From Mesorhizobium sp. SARCC-RB16n (GTDB lineage Bacteria; Pseudomonadota; Alphaproteobacteria; Rhizobiales; Rhizobiaceae): a DNA stretch of 64,000 nucleotides. Where the stretch lies: the NCBI RefSeq assembly GCF_008520305.1, contig NZ_ML703263.1, positions 124,001-188,000 of the forward strand. The letters are read 5' to 3'. Below, one piece after another: positions 51,140 to 61,327 of this stretch. Each line of letters begins with the position of its first letter. Position 1 is the stretch's first letter. Below the pieces are notes generated by a model, which was given only the letters and a program-made list of their open reading frames with translations, made no database searches and was not told the DNA's origin. Both the position numbers and the translations under genes were made by a program.

Positions 51140-52678
51140 TCAACGTCCCCGCGACAGGCTCCCTAGAATCGCGCGCACGATCGCACGGCCGACCGACAAG
51201 CCGACCGAGCGCACAACCGATTTGATTGCGGCTTCCGCCACCGTCTGGCGGTTGGACGGGCGCGGCGCCGGCGCGCGCCTGCCGCCGGACTGCGGCGCAG
51301 GATCTTCATTGCCGAAGCCTGGAATGGTCCAGCGCGAGCCACCGCTGCCTGTCTGGGCCTCGGCATCCTGCGCCTCCTTGGCCTTCTTCTGCAGCATCTC
51401 GAAGGCCGACTCTCGATCGATGACCTGGTCGTACTGGCCGGCGACCGGGCTTTCCCCGATCAGCTTCTGCCGCTCGGCGGGGGTTATGGGCCCAAGCCGC
51501 GACGACGGCGGACGGATCAGCGTGCGCTGGACCATGGACGGAATGCCCTTGGTCTCCAGCGTCGAGACCAGCGCTTCGCCGGTGGCGAGCTGGGTAATGG
51601 CGGTGGCGCAGTCGAAATCGGGATTGCGCCGGAAGGTTTCGGCCGCCGTCCTCACTGCCTGCTGCTCGCGTGGCGTGTAAGCGCGCAGCGCGTGCTGCAC
51701 GCGGTTGCCGAGCTGGGCCAGGACCTTTTCGGGGATATCCAAAGGGTTCTGCGTGACGAAATAGACGCCGACGCCCTTGGAGCGGATCAGGCGGACCACC
51801 TGCTCGACCCTATCGATCAGCACTTTCGGCGCCTCATCGAAGAGCAGGTGCGCCTCGTCGAAGAAGAACACCAGCTTCGGCTTGTCGGGGTCGCCGACCT
51901 CCGGAAGCACCTCGAACAGTTCCGACATCAGCCACAACAGGAAGGTCGCGTAGAGACGCGGATTCATCATTAGCTTGTCGGCGGCCAGCACGCTGATGGC
52001 GCCGCGACCGTCGCGGGTCGTGCGCATGATGTCGGAAATCCGCAAGGCCGGCTCGCCGAAGAAATTCGCCGCGCCCTGCTGCTCAAGCACCAGCAGCGTC
52101 CGCTGAATGGCGCCCACCGATGGCCTGGTGACATTGCCGTAACGGGCGCTGATCTCTTCGGCGCGCTCCGCGATGTTGGCGAGCAGCGCCTGCAGGTCCT
52201 TGAGGTCGAGGAGAAGCAGGCCCTCTTCATCGGCAATGCGGAAGGCGATGTTCATGATGCCTTCCTGCGCGTCGGTCAGGTTCATCAGCCGCGACAGGAG
52301 CAGCGGTCCCATTTCCGAAATGGTCGCGCGGATCGGGTGGCCCTGCTCGCCGAACAGGTCCCAGAAAATGGCCGGGAATTCCTGACAATCATAAGGGTCG
52401 AGCTTGACCTGTTCTGCCCGCTTGACCAGGAAATCCTGGGCGGTGCCCATCATGGCGATGCCGGAAAGGTCGCCCTTGATGTCGGCGCAGAATACCGGCA
52501 CGCCGGCGTTGGAAAATCCCTCCGCCAGAATCTGCAAGGTGACAGTCTTGCCGGTACCCGTCGCGCCGGTCACCAGACCGTGGCGGTTGCCATATTGGAG
52601 CAGCAGATTTTCGGCGCGCTGATAACTGTCGTCGGGCTTGCGGCTGGCGCCGATGAAAATACTGGTATCGTCAGCCAT
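51140..52678 (-). CDS. HerA/YjgR-like ATPase (DUF853)
   Basis: A 512-residue P-loop ATPase of the HerA-FtsK superfamily, YjgR/DUF853 branch. Walker [13 protein letters not shown] (about 37-48), Walker [14 protein letters not shown] (about 260-272), arginine-finger-type segment [13 protein letters not shown], and an Ala/Pro/Arg-rich C-terminal tail (about 430-512). HerA proteins pump DNA with NurA; YjgR itself is uncharacterised and no nuclease gene lies beside it. Cytoplasmic. Confidence 0.88.
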   Translation of the reverse strand: MADDTSIFIGASRKPDDSYQRAENLLLQYGNRHGLVTGATGTGKTVTLQILAEGFSNAGVPVFCADIKGDLSGIAMMGTAQDFLVKRAEQVKLDPYDCQEFPAIFWDLFGEQGHPIRATISEMGPLLLSRLMNLTDAQEGIMNIAFRIADEEGLLLLDLKDLQALLANIAERAEEISARYGNVTRPSVGAIQRTLLVLEQQGAANFFGEPALRISDIMRTTRDGRGAISVLAADKLMMNPRLYATFLLWLMSELFEVLPEVGDPDKPKLVFFFDEAHLLFDEAPKVLIDRVEQVVRLIRSKGVGVYFVTQNPLDIPEKVLAQLGNRVQHALRAYTPREQQAVRTAAETFRRNPDFDCATAITQLATGEALVSTLETKGIPSMVQRTLIRPPSSRLGPITPAERQKLIGESPVAGQYDQVIDRESAFEMLQKKAKEAQDAEAQTGSGGSRWTIPGFGNEDPAPQSGGRRAPAPRPSNRQTVAEAAIKSVVRSVGLSVGRAIVRAILGSLSRGR

Positions 52679-53036
52679 ATGTCGGGTCTCCGCAAACTGA
52701 TGTGCCTAAAGCCAGCCTTTGCCCGAGGGTCCAGCCATTGCCGGAAGGTATAGTGAGGCTGCTGCACAGCGACAATCACAATTGTCCAAAGCGGACCAAT
52801 CATCCAATCGGGTAATCGTCCGATCGGGGTAATCGCCAAGGCGGGATTTTGGAACTTGCGAATTTCGACGGTGTTTGGCAATCGTTCATGGTCCGTCCAC
52901 GCAAGCCGCCCTATATCAGGTGGATCGAATATCAGGTGGGCCGAATTCTGGCACGGGACGCGCATTGCGATAACCGACCGGGGACCGTAGACTGGGCTGC
53001 CCGGGCTGGTGCGGCCACATTGAACGAGGAAGATGA
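52679..53036. other. Divergent intergenic region before mutAB
   Basis: A 358-bp gap between the HerA-like gene and mutA, transcribed apart. It holds two near copies of a 13-base direct repeat ATCGGGTAATCG (about 52805-52835), which might be an operator for the mutase genes. A 68-codon frame here was not accepted. No cobalamin riboswitch pattern was seen. Confidence 0.4.
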
Positions 53037-54479
53037 ATGGGCGCCGGAGCCTTGACCAGGGATGTTGAGCCAACGGATGCGGAGCGTCAGCGATGGCTGG
53101 CCTTGGCCGAAAGAGCGTTGGCGGGCGCATCCTTCGAGGAAAAGCTGGTCTCGCACACCGACGACAACATCCGCGTCGAGCCGCTCTATGATCGCGCGAC
53201 CGGAACGGAACCGATCGTGCGCGCCAATCCCCAGTCGCCCTGGATCGTCAGCCAGCGCGTCGACGACCCGGATGTTGATCGCGCCAAGAGCCAGGTTCTT
53301 GACGATATAGCGCAGGGCGCGACGGGATTGTCGCTCGTCTTCGAAGGCGCCCCGAACGCATTCGGCTATGGCTTGCCGAGGACGGCACAGGCACTGGAGA
53401 CGGTGCTGGAGGGCGTGCCCCTCAATCGGGTCCAGATCCGCATCGATACCCACCCCTGGAGCCGCCCAATGGCCGACTGGCTGGTGGCGTTCCTGAGCAA
53501 GCGCCGCTCCGATCCGGCAAAGCTCAACCTTTCCTTCGGCATCGATCCGGCGGCCATTCTCGCCGGCACCGGCCGACTGCGCATGTCGATCGAGGCGCTG
53601 CAGGAATCGATGCCGCAATCGCTGGCGCATTTCTTCTCGATGGGCGTTCCGGGCGTGCTTCTGGAGGCGGACGGCCGCGTCTTTCACAACGCCGGCGCCA
53701 CGGAAGCGCAGGAACTCGGCATCATGCTGGCTTCGGCGGTCTCGTACCTCAGAATGTTCGAGAAGGCGCGGCAGCCGCTCGTCTATGCCGCGCCTCATAT
53801 CGGTTTCGCGCTCAGCGTCGACCAGGACCAGTTCCTGTCAATTGCCAAGGTCCGAGCCTTGCGCAGGCTGTGGGCGCGAGCCCAGGAGGCCTGCTCGATC
53901 CCCAATTCCACGGCAAACATCCATGCCGAGACGTCATTTCGCATGATGACGGCATCGGATCCCGAAACCAATATCCTGCGCACAACGATCGGCTGCTTCG
54001 CCGCGGCGGCGGGAGGCGCCGATTCGATCTCAATCCTGCCGCACACGATCGCGCACGGCCTGCCGGCAGCTTTTGCCCGCCGCGTCGCGCGCAACGCGCA
54101 ACTGATCATGGCCAATGAAAGCCATGTCGATCATGTCGCCGATCCCGCCTATGGCTCCGGCGCCGTCGAGGCGCTGACGTCAGACCTTTGCGCAGCAGCG
54201 TGGGCAGAATTGCAGGCGATCGAGGCAGAGGGTGGTGTGCTGTCCAGCCTTCGGGACGGACATATCCAGCAGCGTGTCCGTACTGCCGCCGCCCAGCGCG
54301 GCATTGCCTTCAAGTCAGGCGAGCGGGCCATTGTCGGCGCCACGCTTTATCCGTTGAAAAGCGAGCGTCCGGTCGAGACGCTGGACGCAGAGCGACGACC
54401 TGCCTTCACCGAAGGCGTTGTCCTGTGCGAAGCGCTGTCGCCGGTCCGCATCGATCAATTCATCGGGGCCGCTTCTTGA
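53037..54479 (+). CDS. mutA: Methylmalonyl-CoA mutase small subunit
   Basis: A 480-residue (beta/alpha)8-barrel subunit of heterodimeric methylmalonyl-CoA mutase. Recognisable segments are EPLYDR near the start, [14 protein letters not shown], and the barrel end [20 protein letters not shown]. It lacks the cobalamin-binding domain and catalytic residues of the large subunit and stops short of it, as expected for the structural subunit, although some homologues keep a vestigial B12 domain. Its stop overlaps the large-subunit start by 4 bases. The ATG at 53037 has a GAGGAAGATGA sequence upstream. Confidence 0.9.
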   Translation: MGAGALTRDVEPTDAERQRWLALAERALAGASFEEKLVSHTDDNIRVEPLYDRATGTEPIVRANPQSPWIVSQRVDDPDVDRAKSQVLDDIAQGATGLSLVFEGAPNAFGYGLPRTAQALETVLEGVPLNRVQIRIDTHPWSRPMADWLVAFLSKRRSDPAKLNLSFGIDPAAILAGTGRLRMSIEALQESMPQSLAHFFSMGVPGVLLEADGRVFHNAGATEAQELGIMLASAVSYLRMFEKARQPLVYAAPHIGFALSVDQDQFLSIAKVRALRRLWARAQEACSIPNSTANIHAETSFRMMTASDPETNILRTTIGCFAAAAGGADSISILPHTIAHGLPAAFARRVARNAQLIMANESHVDHVADPAYGSGAVEALTSDLCAAAWAELQAIEAEGGVLSSLRDGHIQQRVRTAAAQRGIAFKSGERAIVGATLYPLKSERPVETLDAERRPAFTEGVVLCEALSPVRIDQFIGAAS

Positions 54480-56596
54480 TTCCGGATTTCACTCAGATCG
54501 GCTGGGTGCCACCGCGCCGCGCGCCTGTCGAGATTAAGGGACAGCGGACGACGCCGGAAGGTCTAGTCGTCAAGCAGTTGTACAGCCAAGGCGACCTCAA
54601 GGGATTGCCGCATCTCGACACCTATCCGGGCCTGGCGCCCTTCGTGCGCGGCCCCTACCCGACCATGTATGTCCAGCAGCCCTGGACGATCCGGCAATAT
54701 GCCGGCTTTTCGACCGCCGAAGAGTCCAACGCGTTTTACCGGCGCAACCTTGCCGCCGGCCAAAAAGGTCTTTCGGTTGCCTTCGATCTCGCCACGCATC
54801 GCGGCTATGACTCGGACCATCCGCGCGTCGCCGGCGATGTCGGCATGGCGGGCGTGGCCATCGATTCCATCCTCGACATGCGGCAGTTGTTCGACGGCAT
54901 TCCGCTCGGCGAGATGACCGTATCGATGACGATGAACGGCGCGGTACTGCCGATCATGGCGCTCTACATCGTGGCGGCGGAAGAGCAAGGCGTCGCGCAG
55001 AAGGACCTGGCGGGGACCATTCAGAACGACATCCTGAAGGAGTTCATGGTCCGCAACACCTACATCTATCCGCCGAAGCCCTCGATGCGGATCGTCTCGG
55101 ACATCTTCTCCTATACCTCGAAGAACATGCCGAAGTTCAACTCGATATCGATCTCCGGCTATCACATGCAGGAAGCCGGCGCGACCGCCGACCTGGAACT
55201 CGCCTATACGATCGCCGACGGCGTCGAATATGCCCGTGCCGGCGTCGCAGCGGGCCTCGACATCGACCGTTTCGCGCCGCGCCTGTCCTTCTTCTGGGCG
55301 ATCGGCATGAACTTCTTCATGGAAGTGGCCAAGCTCAGGGCCGCACGCCTGTTGTGGGCGACGCTGATGAAAAAGAATTTCGCGCCGAAGGACGAGCGAT
55401 CGCTGTCCCTGCGCACCCATTGCCAGACCTCCGGCTGGTCGCTGACGGCGCAGGATCCCTACAACAACATCATCCGCACCATGATCGAGGCGATGGCAGC
55501 GACCCAGGGGCATACCCAATCGCTGCACACCAATTCCTTCGACGAAGCAATGGCGCTGCCTACCGACCACTCGGCGCGCATCGCCCGCAACACGCAACTC
55601 GTCCTGCAGAAGGAATCCGGCACCACGCGCATCATCGATCCGTGGGGCGGTTCGGCCTATCTCGAGCGGTTGACACACGATCTGGCGGCGCGTGCGCTTG
55701 CCCATATCGAGGAGGTCGAGGCTCTCGGCGGCATGGCGGCGGCGATCGAGAAGGGCATACCCAAGCTGCGCATCGAGGAAGCAGCTGCCCGCACGCAGGC
55801 GCGTATCGATTCCGGCGAGCAGATGCTGGTCGGCGTCAATGCGCATCGCCCCGGGACCGATATCGAGGTGGATGTGCTGAAGATCGACAATGCCGAGGTC
55901 AGGGCTCGGCAACTCTCGAAACTGCAACGGCTGAAAGGCACGCGCGACGTCGCCGCCGTCGAAGGCGCGCTCGATGCGCTGACCCGTGCCGCAAAAGGCG
56001 AGGATAACCTCCTGGAGTTCGCCATCCGCGCCGCGCGCGCCAATGCCACTGTCGGCGAAATCTCGTTCGCCTTGGAAAGAGCCTATGGGCGCCATGTGGC
56101 CACGGTGCAGACCATTTCCGGTGTCTACCGCAAGGCGCTTGGCGACAATCCGGTGGTCGACCGGCTGCAGGACAAGCTTGATGCCTTCGAAAAGAAAAAC
56201 GGCGGCAAGCCGCGCATTCTCGTCGCCAAGATGGGACAGGACGGCCACGATCGCGGGCAGAAGGTGATTGCCACGGCCTTCGCTGATCTCGGCTTCGACG
56301 TCACCGTGGGAGCCATGTTTCAGACGCCGGAAGAGATCGCCAAACTGGCGGTCCAGCATGACGTCCACATTATCGGCGCCTCATCGCTGGCAGCGGGCCA
56401 TCTGACGCTGATCCCCGAATTGCGCGACACGCTGAAGAAGCTCGGCCGAGGCGACATGCTGATCGTGGCCGGCGGTGTTATCCCGCCGCAGGACTACGAG
56501 GCGGTGCTGCGAGCCGGTGCTGCGGAAATCTTCCCGCCGGGCACGGTCATTCCGGAAGCGGCGGAGCGGCTGCTGGATCGGCTGCTGGCGCGTTGA
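54476..56596 (+). CDS. mutB: Methylmalonyl-CoA mutase large subunit
   Basis: A 706-residue adenosylcobalamin enzyme that isomerises (R)-methylmalonyl-CoA to succinyl-CoA, the last step of propionyl-CoA use. The barrel domain has [20 protein letters not shown] (central residues YPTMY and WTIRQYAG), [16 protein letters not shown] and [11 protein letters not shown]; the B12 domain has the DxHxxG motif with His591 in [24 protein letters not shown] and [11 protein letters not shown]. Start is TTG at 54476 inside TTGA, overlapping mutA. Second gene of the mutAB operon; no MeaB/ArgK chaperone gene follows. Confidence 0.95.
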   Translation: MIPDFTQIGWVPPRRAPVEIKGQRTTPEGLVVKQLYSQGDLKGLPHLDTYPGLAPFVRGPYPTMYVQQPWTIRQYAGFSTAEESNAFYRRNLAAGQKGLSVAFDLATHRGYDSDHPRVAGDVGMAGVAIDSILDMRQLFDGIPLGEMTVSMTMNGAVLPIMALYIVAAEEQGVAQKDLAGTIQNDILKEFMVRNTYIYPPKPSMRIVSDIFSYTSKNMPKFNSISISGYHMQEAGATADLELAYTIADGVEYARAGVAAGLDIDRFAPRLSFFWAIGMNFFMEVAKLRAARLLWATLMKKNFAPKDERSLSLRTHCQTSGWSLTAQDPYNNIIRTMIEAMAATQGHTQSLHTNSFDEAMALPTDHSARIARNTQLVLQKESGTTRIIDPWGGSAYLERLTHDLAARALAHIEEVEALGGMAAAIEKGIPKLRIEEAAARTQARIDSGEQMLVGVNAHRPGTDIEVDVLKIDNAEVRARQLSKLQRLKGTRDVAAVEGALDALTRAAKGEDNLLEFAIRAARANATVGEISFALERAYGRHVATVQTISGVYRKALGDNPVVDRLQDKLDAFEKKNGGKPRILVAKMGQDGHDRGQKVIATAFADLGFDVTVGAMFQTPEEIAKLAVQHDVHIIGASSLAAGHLTLIPELRDTLKKLGRGDMLIVAGGVIPPQDYEAVLRAGAAEIFPPGTVIPEAAERLLDRLLAR

Positions 56597-56658
56597 GCGA
56601 ATATTGTAGCGCCGGAAAGGTTGCGTCACAATGACGAACACAACCAAGGGTAACGGCC

Positions 56659-56886
56659 GTGAAGACTATTGTCCGCATGCTCGACGACGGATCAGGTGTC
56701 GTGATCTTGCCGCAGGAAATGCTGGACAACCTGAACATGCAAGTAGGCGATCAATTCCAGATCATCGAAACCGATGACGGCGTCATTCTAAGACCGGTAA
56801 GAAGTGACGACGTCGAACGGCAGATGCGCGCTGCTCGTGATGTCATGGACCAGTGTGAGGCCGCATTGCAAAGGATGGCCAAGTAG
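56659..56886 (+). CDS. AbrB/MazE-type DNA-binding protein
   Basis: A 75-residue protein with a SpoVT-AbrB swapped-hairpin domain: VVILPQEMLDNLNMQVGDQFQI followed by DDGVILRPV (key core LP-x-x-ML and GD-x-F). Such proteins are usually antitoxins or small repressors. No toxin gene follows, because the next gene is a convergent GreA/B-like factor, so it is an orphan. GTG start preceded by AAGGGT. Confidence 0.75.
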   Translation: MKTIVRMLDDGSGVVILPQEMLDNLNMQVGDQFQIIETDDGVILRPVRSDDVERQMRAARDVMDQCEAALQRMAK

Positions 56887-56902
56887 ACGGACCTAGCTTG
56901 CG

Positions 56903-57376
56903 TCAGCCATCCGAGAGCTTGACGATCTCCCACTCCTTGCCGTTGACGCTGGCGAGGTCGCCGACCTTCTTGCCGAACAGCGCGACCGCCATTGGCGAGA
57001 CATGCGAGATGCTGCCCTTGGTTGGATCGGCTTCGTCTTCGCCGACGATCTTCCAATGCACCTTCTTGCCGTCATCGCTTTCCAGCGTGACACCCATGCC
57101 GAAGCGGACGACGTCGCTGCCGGACTCCGGCACGGAAAGCTCGGCACTCTCGCGCCGCGCGGTCCAATAGCGCAGATCGCGCGACACGACCGCGATGCGC
57201 TCGCGGTCGGCTTTCCGCTCCGCTTTCGCCATGATATCGCGCAGATCGGCCAGATTGTCCTCGATCTGGGCCAGGCCGCGCTCCGTCACCAGGTTACGGT
57301 GCGTGCTGATCGGGCGCTCGCCAACGCCGGCGATGGCATTCTCACTGTCTTCTTCGCGGGTAAAAGCTCTGCTCAT
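56903..57376 (-). CDS. GreA/GreB-family transcription factor
   Basis: A 157-residue protein with an N-terminal coiled-coil hairpin (about 28-75, LVTERGLAQIEDNLADLRDI) and a C-terminal FKBP-like domain (about 85-155, VRFGMGVTLES and SPMAVALFGKKVGD). This is the Gre-factor layout: the coiled coil enters the RNA polymerase secondary channel and rescues stalled complexes. It is closer to GreB-like accessory factors than to housekeeping GreA. Confidence 0.88.
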   Translation of the reverse strand: MSRAFTREEDSENAIAGVGERPISTHRNLVTERGLAQIEDNLADLRDIMAKAERKADRERIAVVSRDLRYWTARRESAELSVPESGSDVVRFGMGVTLESDDGKKVHWKIVGEDEADPTKGSISHVSPMAVALFGKKVGDLASVNGKEWEIVKLSDG

Positions 57377-57493
57377 TGCCTGAACTTAGGCGCCGAGTGG
57401 CTGCTCGACAAGCCATTGTCGCTGAGAAGAGGCGCACCGAACGTTTGGCATGATTCCTGCGGTGTCGGGGCTGAACACTGGGATTCTGTGCCG

Positions 57494-58870
57494 ATGTTGA
57501 ACAGACGAACGCTGCTGACGCAAACCGCCGGCTTTGCCGTCATGGGCCCCGCGCTCGGCAAGGCGGCGGCAGCTGGCCTGACGGGCATCGAAAAAGCCTC
57601 TATGCGCGGCTCGATCAACGCCACCGAACTTGGCGTCCAGCCCGGTACGTTTGACGACCAGAGCAAGGCCTTCGCCAAGCTGCTGCGTGACGCGAACGGC
57701 CGCGACATGCCGGTCTTCCTACCGCCCGGCACCTATGTGGTGTCCAATCTCTCCCTGCCCGGCCGCGTGCGTCTTTCCGGCGTGCCGGGTGCGACGCGGA
57801 TCGTCTACGGCGGTGACGGCCATCTGTTCATGGCCGAACAGGCCGAACATATCGAACTCAGCGGGCTGGTCTTCGACGGCTCGAACCGCTCGATGGGCGA
57901 CTACGCGCAAGGGCTGCTTGATCTGCGCCGGGTCGCGCATCTGGTAGTGGACAACTGCCAGATCACAGGCAGCGGCAAGAATGGGCTGGCGCTGGAACAT
58001 GCGGCTGGCCGCATCGAACGCACGGACATATCGGGCGCCGCCGATGCCGGCATCTATTCCGTCGAAGCCGGAGAGCTGGCGATATCAGGCAACACCGTCT
58101 CCGATTGCGCCAATGGCGGCATCCTCGTGCACCGCTGGCAAGCGGCGGAAGACGGCACCATGGTCACCGGCAACCGCGTCGAACGCATTGGCGCGCGCAG
58201 CGGCGGTACAGGCCAGAACGGCAACGGCATCAATGCCTTCCGCGCTGGCAATGTCCTCATCTCGGGCAATGTGGTTTCCGACTGTGCCTTCTCGGCGATC
58301 CGGGCCAACAGCTCCAGCAATTTGCAGATATCGGGCAACACCTGCTCGCGCTCGGGCGAAACCGCTGTCTATTCCGAGTTCTCGTTCGAAGGCGCCGTCA
58401 TCAGCAACAATATCGTCGACGGCGCCGCTAACGGCATCTCGATCGTCAACTTCAACGAAGGCGGCCGCATGGGTGTCTGCTCGGGCAACATCGTGCGCAA
58501 TCTGTCGACCAGCGGCGCCTACACCGCGGACCCGCCGGGGTTCGGTGTCGGCATCGCTGTCGAGGCCGACACTATCGCTTCCAACAACGTCATCGAGAAT
58601 GCGCCGCTCTATGGCATGTCGATCGGCTGGGGACCGTATCTGCGCAATGTCGTGGCCATGGGAAATATCATCCGCAAGGCAGGCACCGGCATCGTCGTCA
58701 GCGTTGTCGAAGGTGCCGGCACTGCCGTCATCTCCGACAATGTCATCGACGGTGCGCTGAACGGGGCGGTTGTCGGCCAGCGCTGGGCCGAGCCGGTGAC
58801 GTCAGACCTCACCCACACCAGCAGCAGCGGCTATGCTCACCTGACCGTCGAGCGCAATCGCGTCAGCTGA
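57494..58870 (+). CDS. Tat-exported parallel beta-helix repeat protein (TIGR03808 type)
   Basis: A 458-residue protein with a twin-arginine-type signal (LNRRTLLTQTAGFAVMG, cleavage near residue 27) and a long right-handed beta-helix of irregular repeats such as LAISGNTVSDCANGGILV, VLISGNVVSDCAFSAIRA and LQISGNTCSRSGETAVYS (one rung each about 24 residues). This is the rhizobial RR-signal repetitive protein family. The beta-helix suggests a polysaccharide-acting or surface-binding protein; no lyase active site was identified. Confidence 0.88.
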   Translation: MLNRRTLLTQTAGFAVMGPALGKAAAAGLTGIEKASMRGSINATELGVQPGTFDDQSKAFAKLLRDANGRDMPVFLPPGTYVVSNLSLPGRVRLSGVPGATRIVYGGDGHLFMAEQAEHIELSGLVFDGSNRSMGDYAQGLLDLRRVAHLVVDNCQITGSGKNGLALEHAAGRIERTDISGAADAGIYSVEAGELAISGNTVSDCANGGILVHRWQAAEDGTMVTGNRVERIGARSGGTGQNGNGINAFRAGNVLISGNVVSDCAFSAIRANSSSNLQISGNTCSRSGETAVYSEFSFEGAVISNNIVDGAANGISIVNFNEGGRMGVCSGNIVRNLSTSGAYTADPPGFGVGIAVEADTIASNNVIENAPLYGMSIGWGPYLRNVVAMGNIIRKAGTGIVVSVVEGAGTAVISDNVIDGALNGAVVGQRWAEPVTSDLTHTSSSGYAHLTVERNRVS

Positions 58871-58879
58871 CTGCTGCCT

Positions 58880-59884
58880 TCAATTCAAGGCCGGCGTCGG
58901 TCTCAGTGCCCCGACCTTGGCGCCAATCCGACTTTCGATCGGCGCGTTCGCCAGTTCGAGCAGCTTCGCCGCCAAGGCCTCGTCCGCCCGCAGCAGCCTG
59001 GCGAGCACGGCGGCAGCGATTGCGTCGCCGGCACGCCCGGCACCATCATCGCATTTGACCGCGATACCGAGGCCGAGTTCCGGAATTGCGGCACAGTGGA
59101 CGCCCTCGGCTCCGCCTTTCGCAAAAATTCGGCCGGGAGCGGCTTCCATCAGCAACAGGTCCGCGCGGCCAGTGCCGGCGACGAAGAATGGCTCCGCCAT
59201 GCAGGCGGAGAGCAGCCGCTTCGCAGCCTTCGCCCGCTCCGGGCCAAAGCCGTGCGCCGTGGCCATGCGGGCAAAGCCGAGCGCGAAACTCCTGAGCGGC
59301 ACCGCATAGGTCGGGATCGAGCAGCCATCGGTCGCGCGTTGGTCGGGGCCGTGGACAGCGCCGGTGACTGCCTGCATGGCGTCGCGCACCATTTCCTGCA
59401 GCGCATGATCCGGCCTCACATAGCCGCGATGCGCGATGCCTGAGTGAACGCAGGTGCAGAGGAAACCGGAATGCTTGCCGGAACAATTGTTATGCAGCGC
59501 ATTGGGTGAGCCGCCGGCACGCGCGAGCGCAATCTCCGCGTCATGGTTCGAGGGCCAGTGGCTCCCGCATTCGAGCGCCGACCCGTCCAGCCCCGCCTTG
59601 GCCAGCATGGACCGCGCCAGTTCGACATGCGCCGGCTCGCCGGAATGGGAGGCACAGGCCAGCGCTAGTTCGCGGTTGCCAAAGCCATAGGCATCGGCAG
59701 CACCCGTTTCGACAAGCGGCAGCGCCTGGATCGCCTTGACGGCGGAACGGGGGAAAACCGGCTTCGATGTGTCGCCGATCTCCAGAACCGGCTTGCCGTC
59801 GGCGTCGAAGATGGCGACGGCGCCGCGATGCGCGCTCTCGACAATGGCGCCGCGCAAAACTTCGATCAGAACCGGATTTGTCAT
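58880..59884 (-). CDS. L-asparaginase, Rhizobium etli ReAV type
   Basis: A 334-residue class 3 asparaginase, converting asparagine to aspartate and ammonia. Residues recalled as essential in ReAV are all present, shifted by one: Ser47 and Lys50 in FPRSAVKAIQAL, Cys134 and Lys137 in HNNCSGKHSGF, and Cys188 in DGCSIPTY. The CASHSGEPAH segment is also conserved. Same strand as and 78 bases downstream of the thiolase gene, with a palindromic element between. Cytoplasmic. Confidence 0.9.
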   Translation of the reverse strand: MTNPVLIEVLRGAIVESAHRGAVAIFDADGKPVLEIGDTSKPVFPRSAVKAIQALPLVETGAADAYGFGNRELALACASHSGEPAHVELARSMLAKAGLDGSALECGSHWPSNHDAEIALARAGGSPNALHNNCSGKHSGFLCTCVHSGIAHRGYVRPDHALQEMVRDAMQAVTGAVHGPDQRATDGCSIPTYAVPLRSFALGFARMATAHGFGPERAKAAKRLLSACMAEPFFVAGTGRADLLLMEAAPGRIFAKGGAEGVHCAAIPELGLGIAVKCDDGAGRAGDAIAAAVLARLLRADEALAAKLLELANAPIESRIGAKVGALRPTPALN

Positions 59885-59908
59885 GTCACCTCCCGCAAAA
59901 TCAAAGTG

Positions 59909-59952
59909 TTACAGCGTCCTTTGCGCGCCCCAAACGGCGCGCGGCGCTGTAA
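59909..59952. repeat. REP-like palindromic intergenic element
   Basis: A two-part hairpin: TTACAGCG (59909-59916) pairs with CGCTGTAA (59945-59952) and GCGCGCC (59923-59929) with GGCGCGC (59936-59942), joined by an asymmetric internal loop. I recall this ACAGCG-N-TTTGCGCG pattern as a dispersed intergenic palindrome in Rhizobiales. Confidence 0.6.
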
Positions 59953-59962
59953 TGCGGGCGGT

Positions 59963-61129
59963 CTATCTGATCCGGTCGAGAATGGAAACGTAATTGGCGA
60001 CAGCGGCACCGCCCATGTTGAAGATGCCGCCGAGCTTCGCGCCCGGCACCTGGATGCCGCCGGCTTCGCCGACAAGCTGCATGGCGGTCAAGACATGCAT
60101 GGAGACACCGGTCGCGCCGATCGGATGGCCCTTGGCCTTCAGACCGCCGGAGGGATTGACCGGCAGGCGGCCATCCCGGGCCGTTGTGCCGTCGAGCGCC
60201 AATTTGGCGCCCTCGCCCGGTTTGGCCAAGCCCATCGCCTCATACTCGATCAGTTCGGCGATGGTGAAGCAGTCATGCGTCTCGACGAAGGAGAGATCGT
60301 CGAGCGTCACGCCGGCGTTCTTCAGCGCACGGGTCCAAGCCTGTTCGCAACCTTCGAAGGTCAAGATGTCGCGCTTCGACATCGGCAGGAAATCCTGCAC
60401 ATGTTCGTTGGCGCGGAAGGCGACGGCACGGCGCATCTTCAGCGCCGTCGCCGTATCGGCAAGGACAAGGGCGGCGGCGCCGTCGGAAACCAGCGAGCAG
60501 TCAGTGCGTTTGAGAGGACCGGCGACGAACGGGTTCTTCTCGCTCTCCTGCCGGCAGAATTCATAGCCAAAATCCTTGCGCATCTGGGCATAGGGATTGT
60601 CGACGCCGTTCTTATGGTTCTTGGCGGCGATCATGGCGAGCGCATCCGACTGGTCGCCATAACGCTGGAAATAGGCCTGTGCGATCTTGCCGAAGACGCC
60701 TGCAAAGCCGGCCGGCGTGTCGCCGTCCTCGGGCAGATAGGACGCCTTGAGCAGGTTCTTGCCGATCTCTGGCCCGGGCGTGGTCGTCATCTGCTCGGCG
60801 CCGACCACCAGAACGATCCGGGCGGCGTTTGCATCGATGGTACGAAGGCCTTGCCTGACCGCCGCCGATCCCGTGGCGCACGCGTTTTCGACGCGCGTGG
60901 CCGGCTTGAAGCGCAGCCGGTCGTCCGCCTGGAGAACCAGGCTGGCGGTGAAATCCTGCGCCGAAAAGCCGGCGTTGAAATGGCCAAGCACGATCTCGTC
61001 AACCTCGTCCGGGCCGATGCCGGCATGATCGAGCGCGTCCGTCGCGACCTTGACGATCAGGTTTTCGAGCGTCTCGCCCTCAAGCTTGCCGAAACGCGAA
61101 TGCGCCCAGCCGACGATGCATGCGGTCAT
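59963..61129 (-). CDS. SCP2-type thiolase / acetyl-CoA acetyltransferase
   Basis: A 388-residue thiolase-fold enzyme. Acyl-binding Cys in ENACATGSAAVRQG (about 90), His in FVETHDCFTIAE and the GHPIGATG signature in GGLKAKGHPIGATGVS. The NACATGS and HDCFT motifs place it in the SCP-x/lipid-transfer-type thiolases, which often cleave unusual or branched 3-oxoacyl-CoAs. It faces betI across 198 bases that contain a palindromic operator, so it may belong to the BetI regulon. GGAG precedes the ATG. Confidence 0.9.
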   Translation of the reverse strand: MTACIVGWAHSRFGKLEGETLENLIVKVATDALDHAGIGPDEVDEIVLGHFNAGFSAQDFTASLVLQADDRLRFKPATRVENACATGSAAVRQGLRTIDANAARIVLVVGAEQMTTTPGPEIGKNLLKASYLPEDGDTPAGFAGVFGKIAQAYFQRYGDQSDALAMIAAKNHKNGVDNPYAQMRKDFGYEFCRQESEKNPFVAGPLKRTDCSLVSDGAAALVLADTATALKMRRAVAFRANEHVQDFLPMSKRDILTFEGCEQAWTRALKNAGVTLDDLSFVETHDCFTIAELIEYEAMGLAKPGEGAKLALDGTTARDGRLPVNPSGGLKAKGHPIGATGVSMHVLTAMQLVGEAGGIQVPGAKLGGIFNMGGAAVANYVSILDRIR

Positions 61130-61276
61130 GGCGGTCTCCATCCTTGGCGCCAGCCTAGCATATCGGCTCATGGCGCACTTCGCCTCTATTGTTCAAATAT
61201 AAACATTCTTGCCCGAACCGTGAAGGGCCGCAACCCAACAATCGCTTGGTGCAGGTCCCGTCTGCGTCGATTTTTT

Positions 61277-61294
61277 ATTGATTGACGCGTCAAT
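61277..61294. promoter_or_regulatory. Probable BetI operator
   Basis: ATTGACGCGTCAAT (61281-61294) is a perfect 14-bp palindrome, preceded by a further ATTGA, in the region shared by the thiolase and betI genes and 34 bases before the betI start. The ATTGA/TCAAT half-sites resemble known BetI sites. Surrounding sequence is AT-rich (T6 and A6 runs). Confidence 0.65.
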
Positions 61295-61327
61295 AAAAAA
61301 TAATCTCCCTGCAAAATCGGGAACAGC

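Noticed and set aside
52849-53055. 68-codon frame upstream of mutA
   Set aside because: Overlaps the mutA start, has no ribosome-binding site and no family resemblance.
54563-56368. 601-codon open frame on the minus strand inside mutB
   Set aside because: It is a shadow of a high-GC gene: the plus-strand frame has full mutase motifs, and the antisense product is low-complexity Arg/Gly/Ala-rich with no family features.
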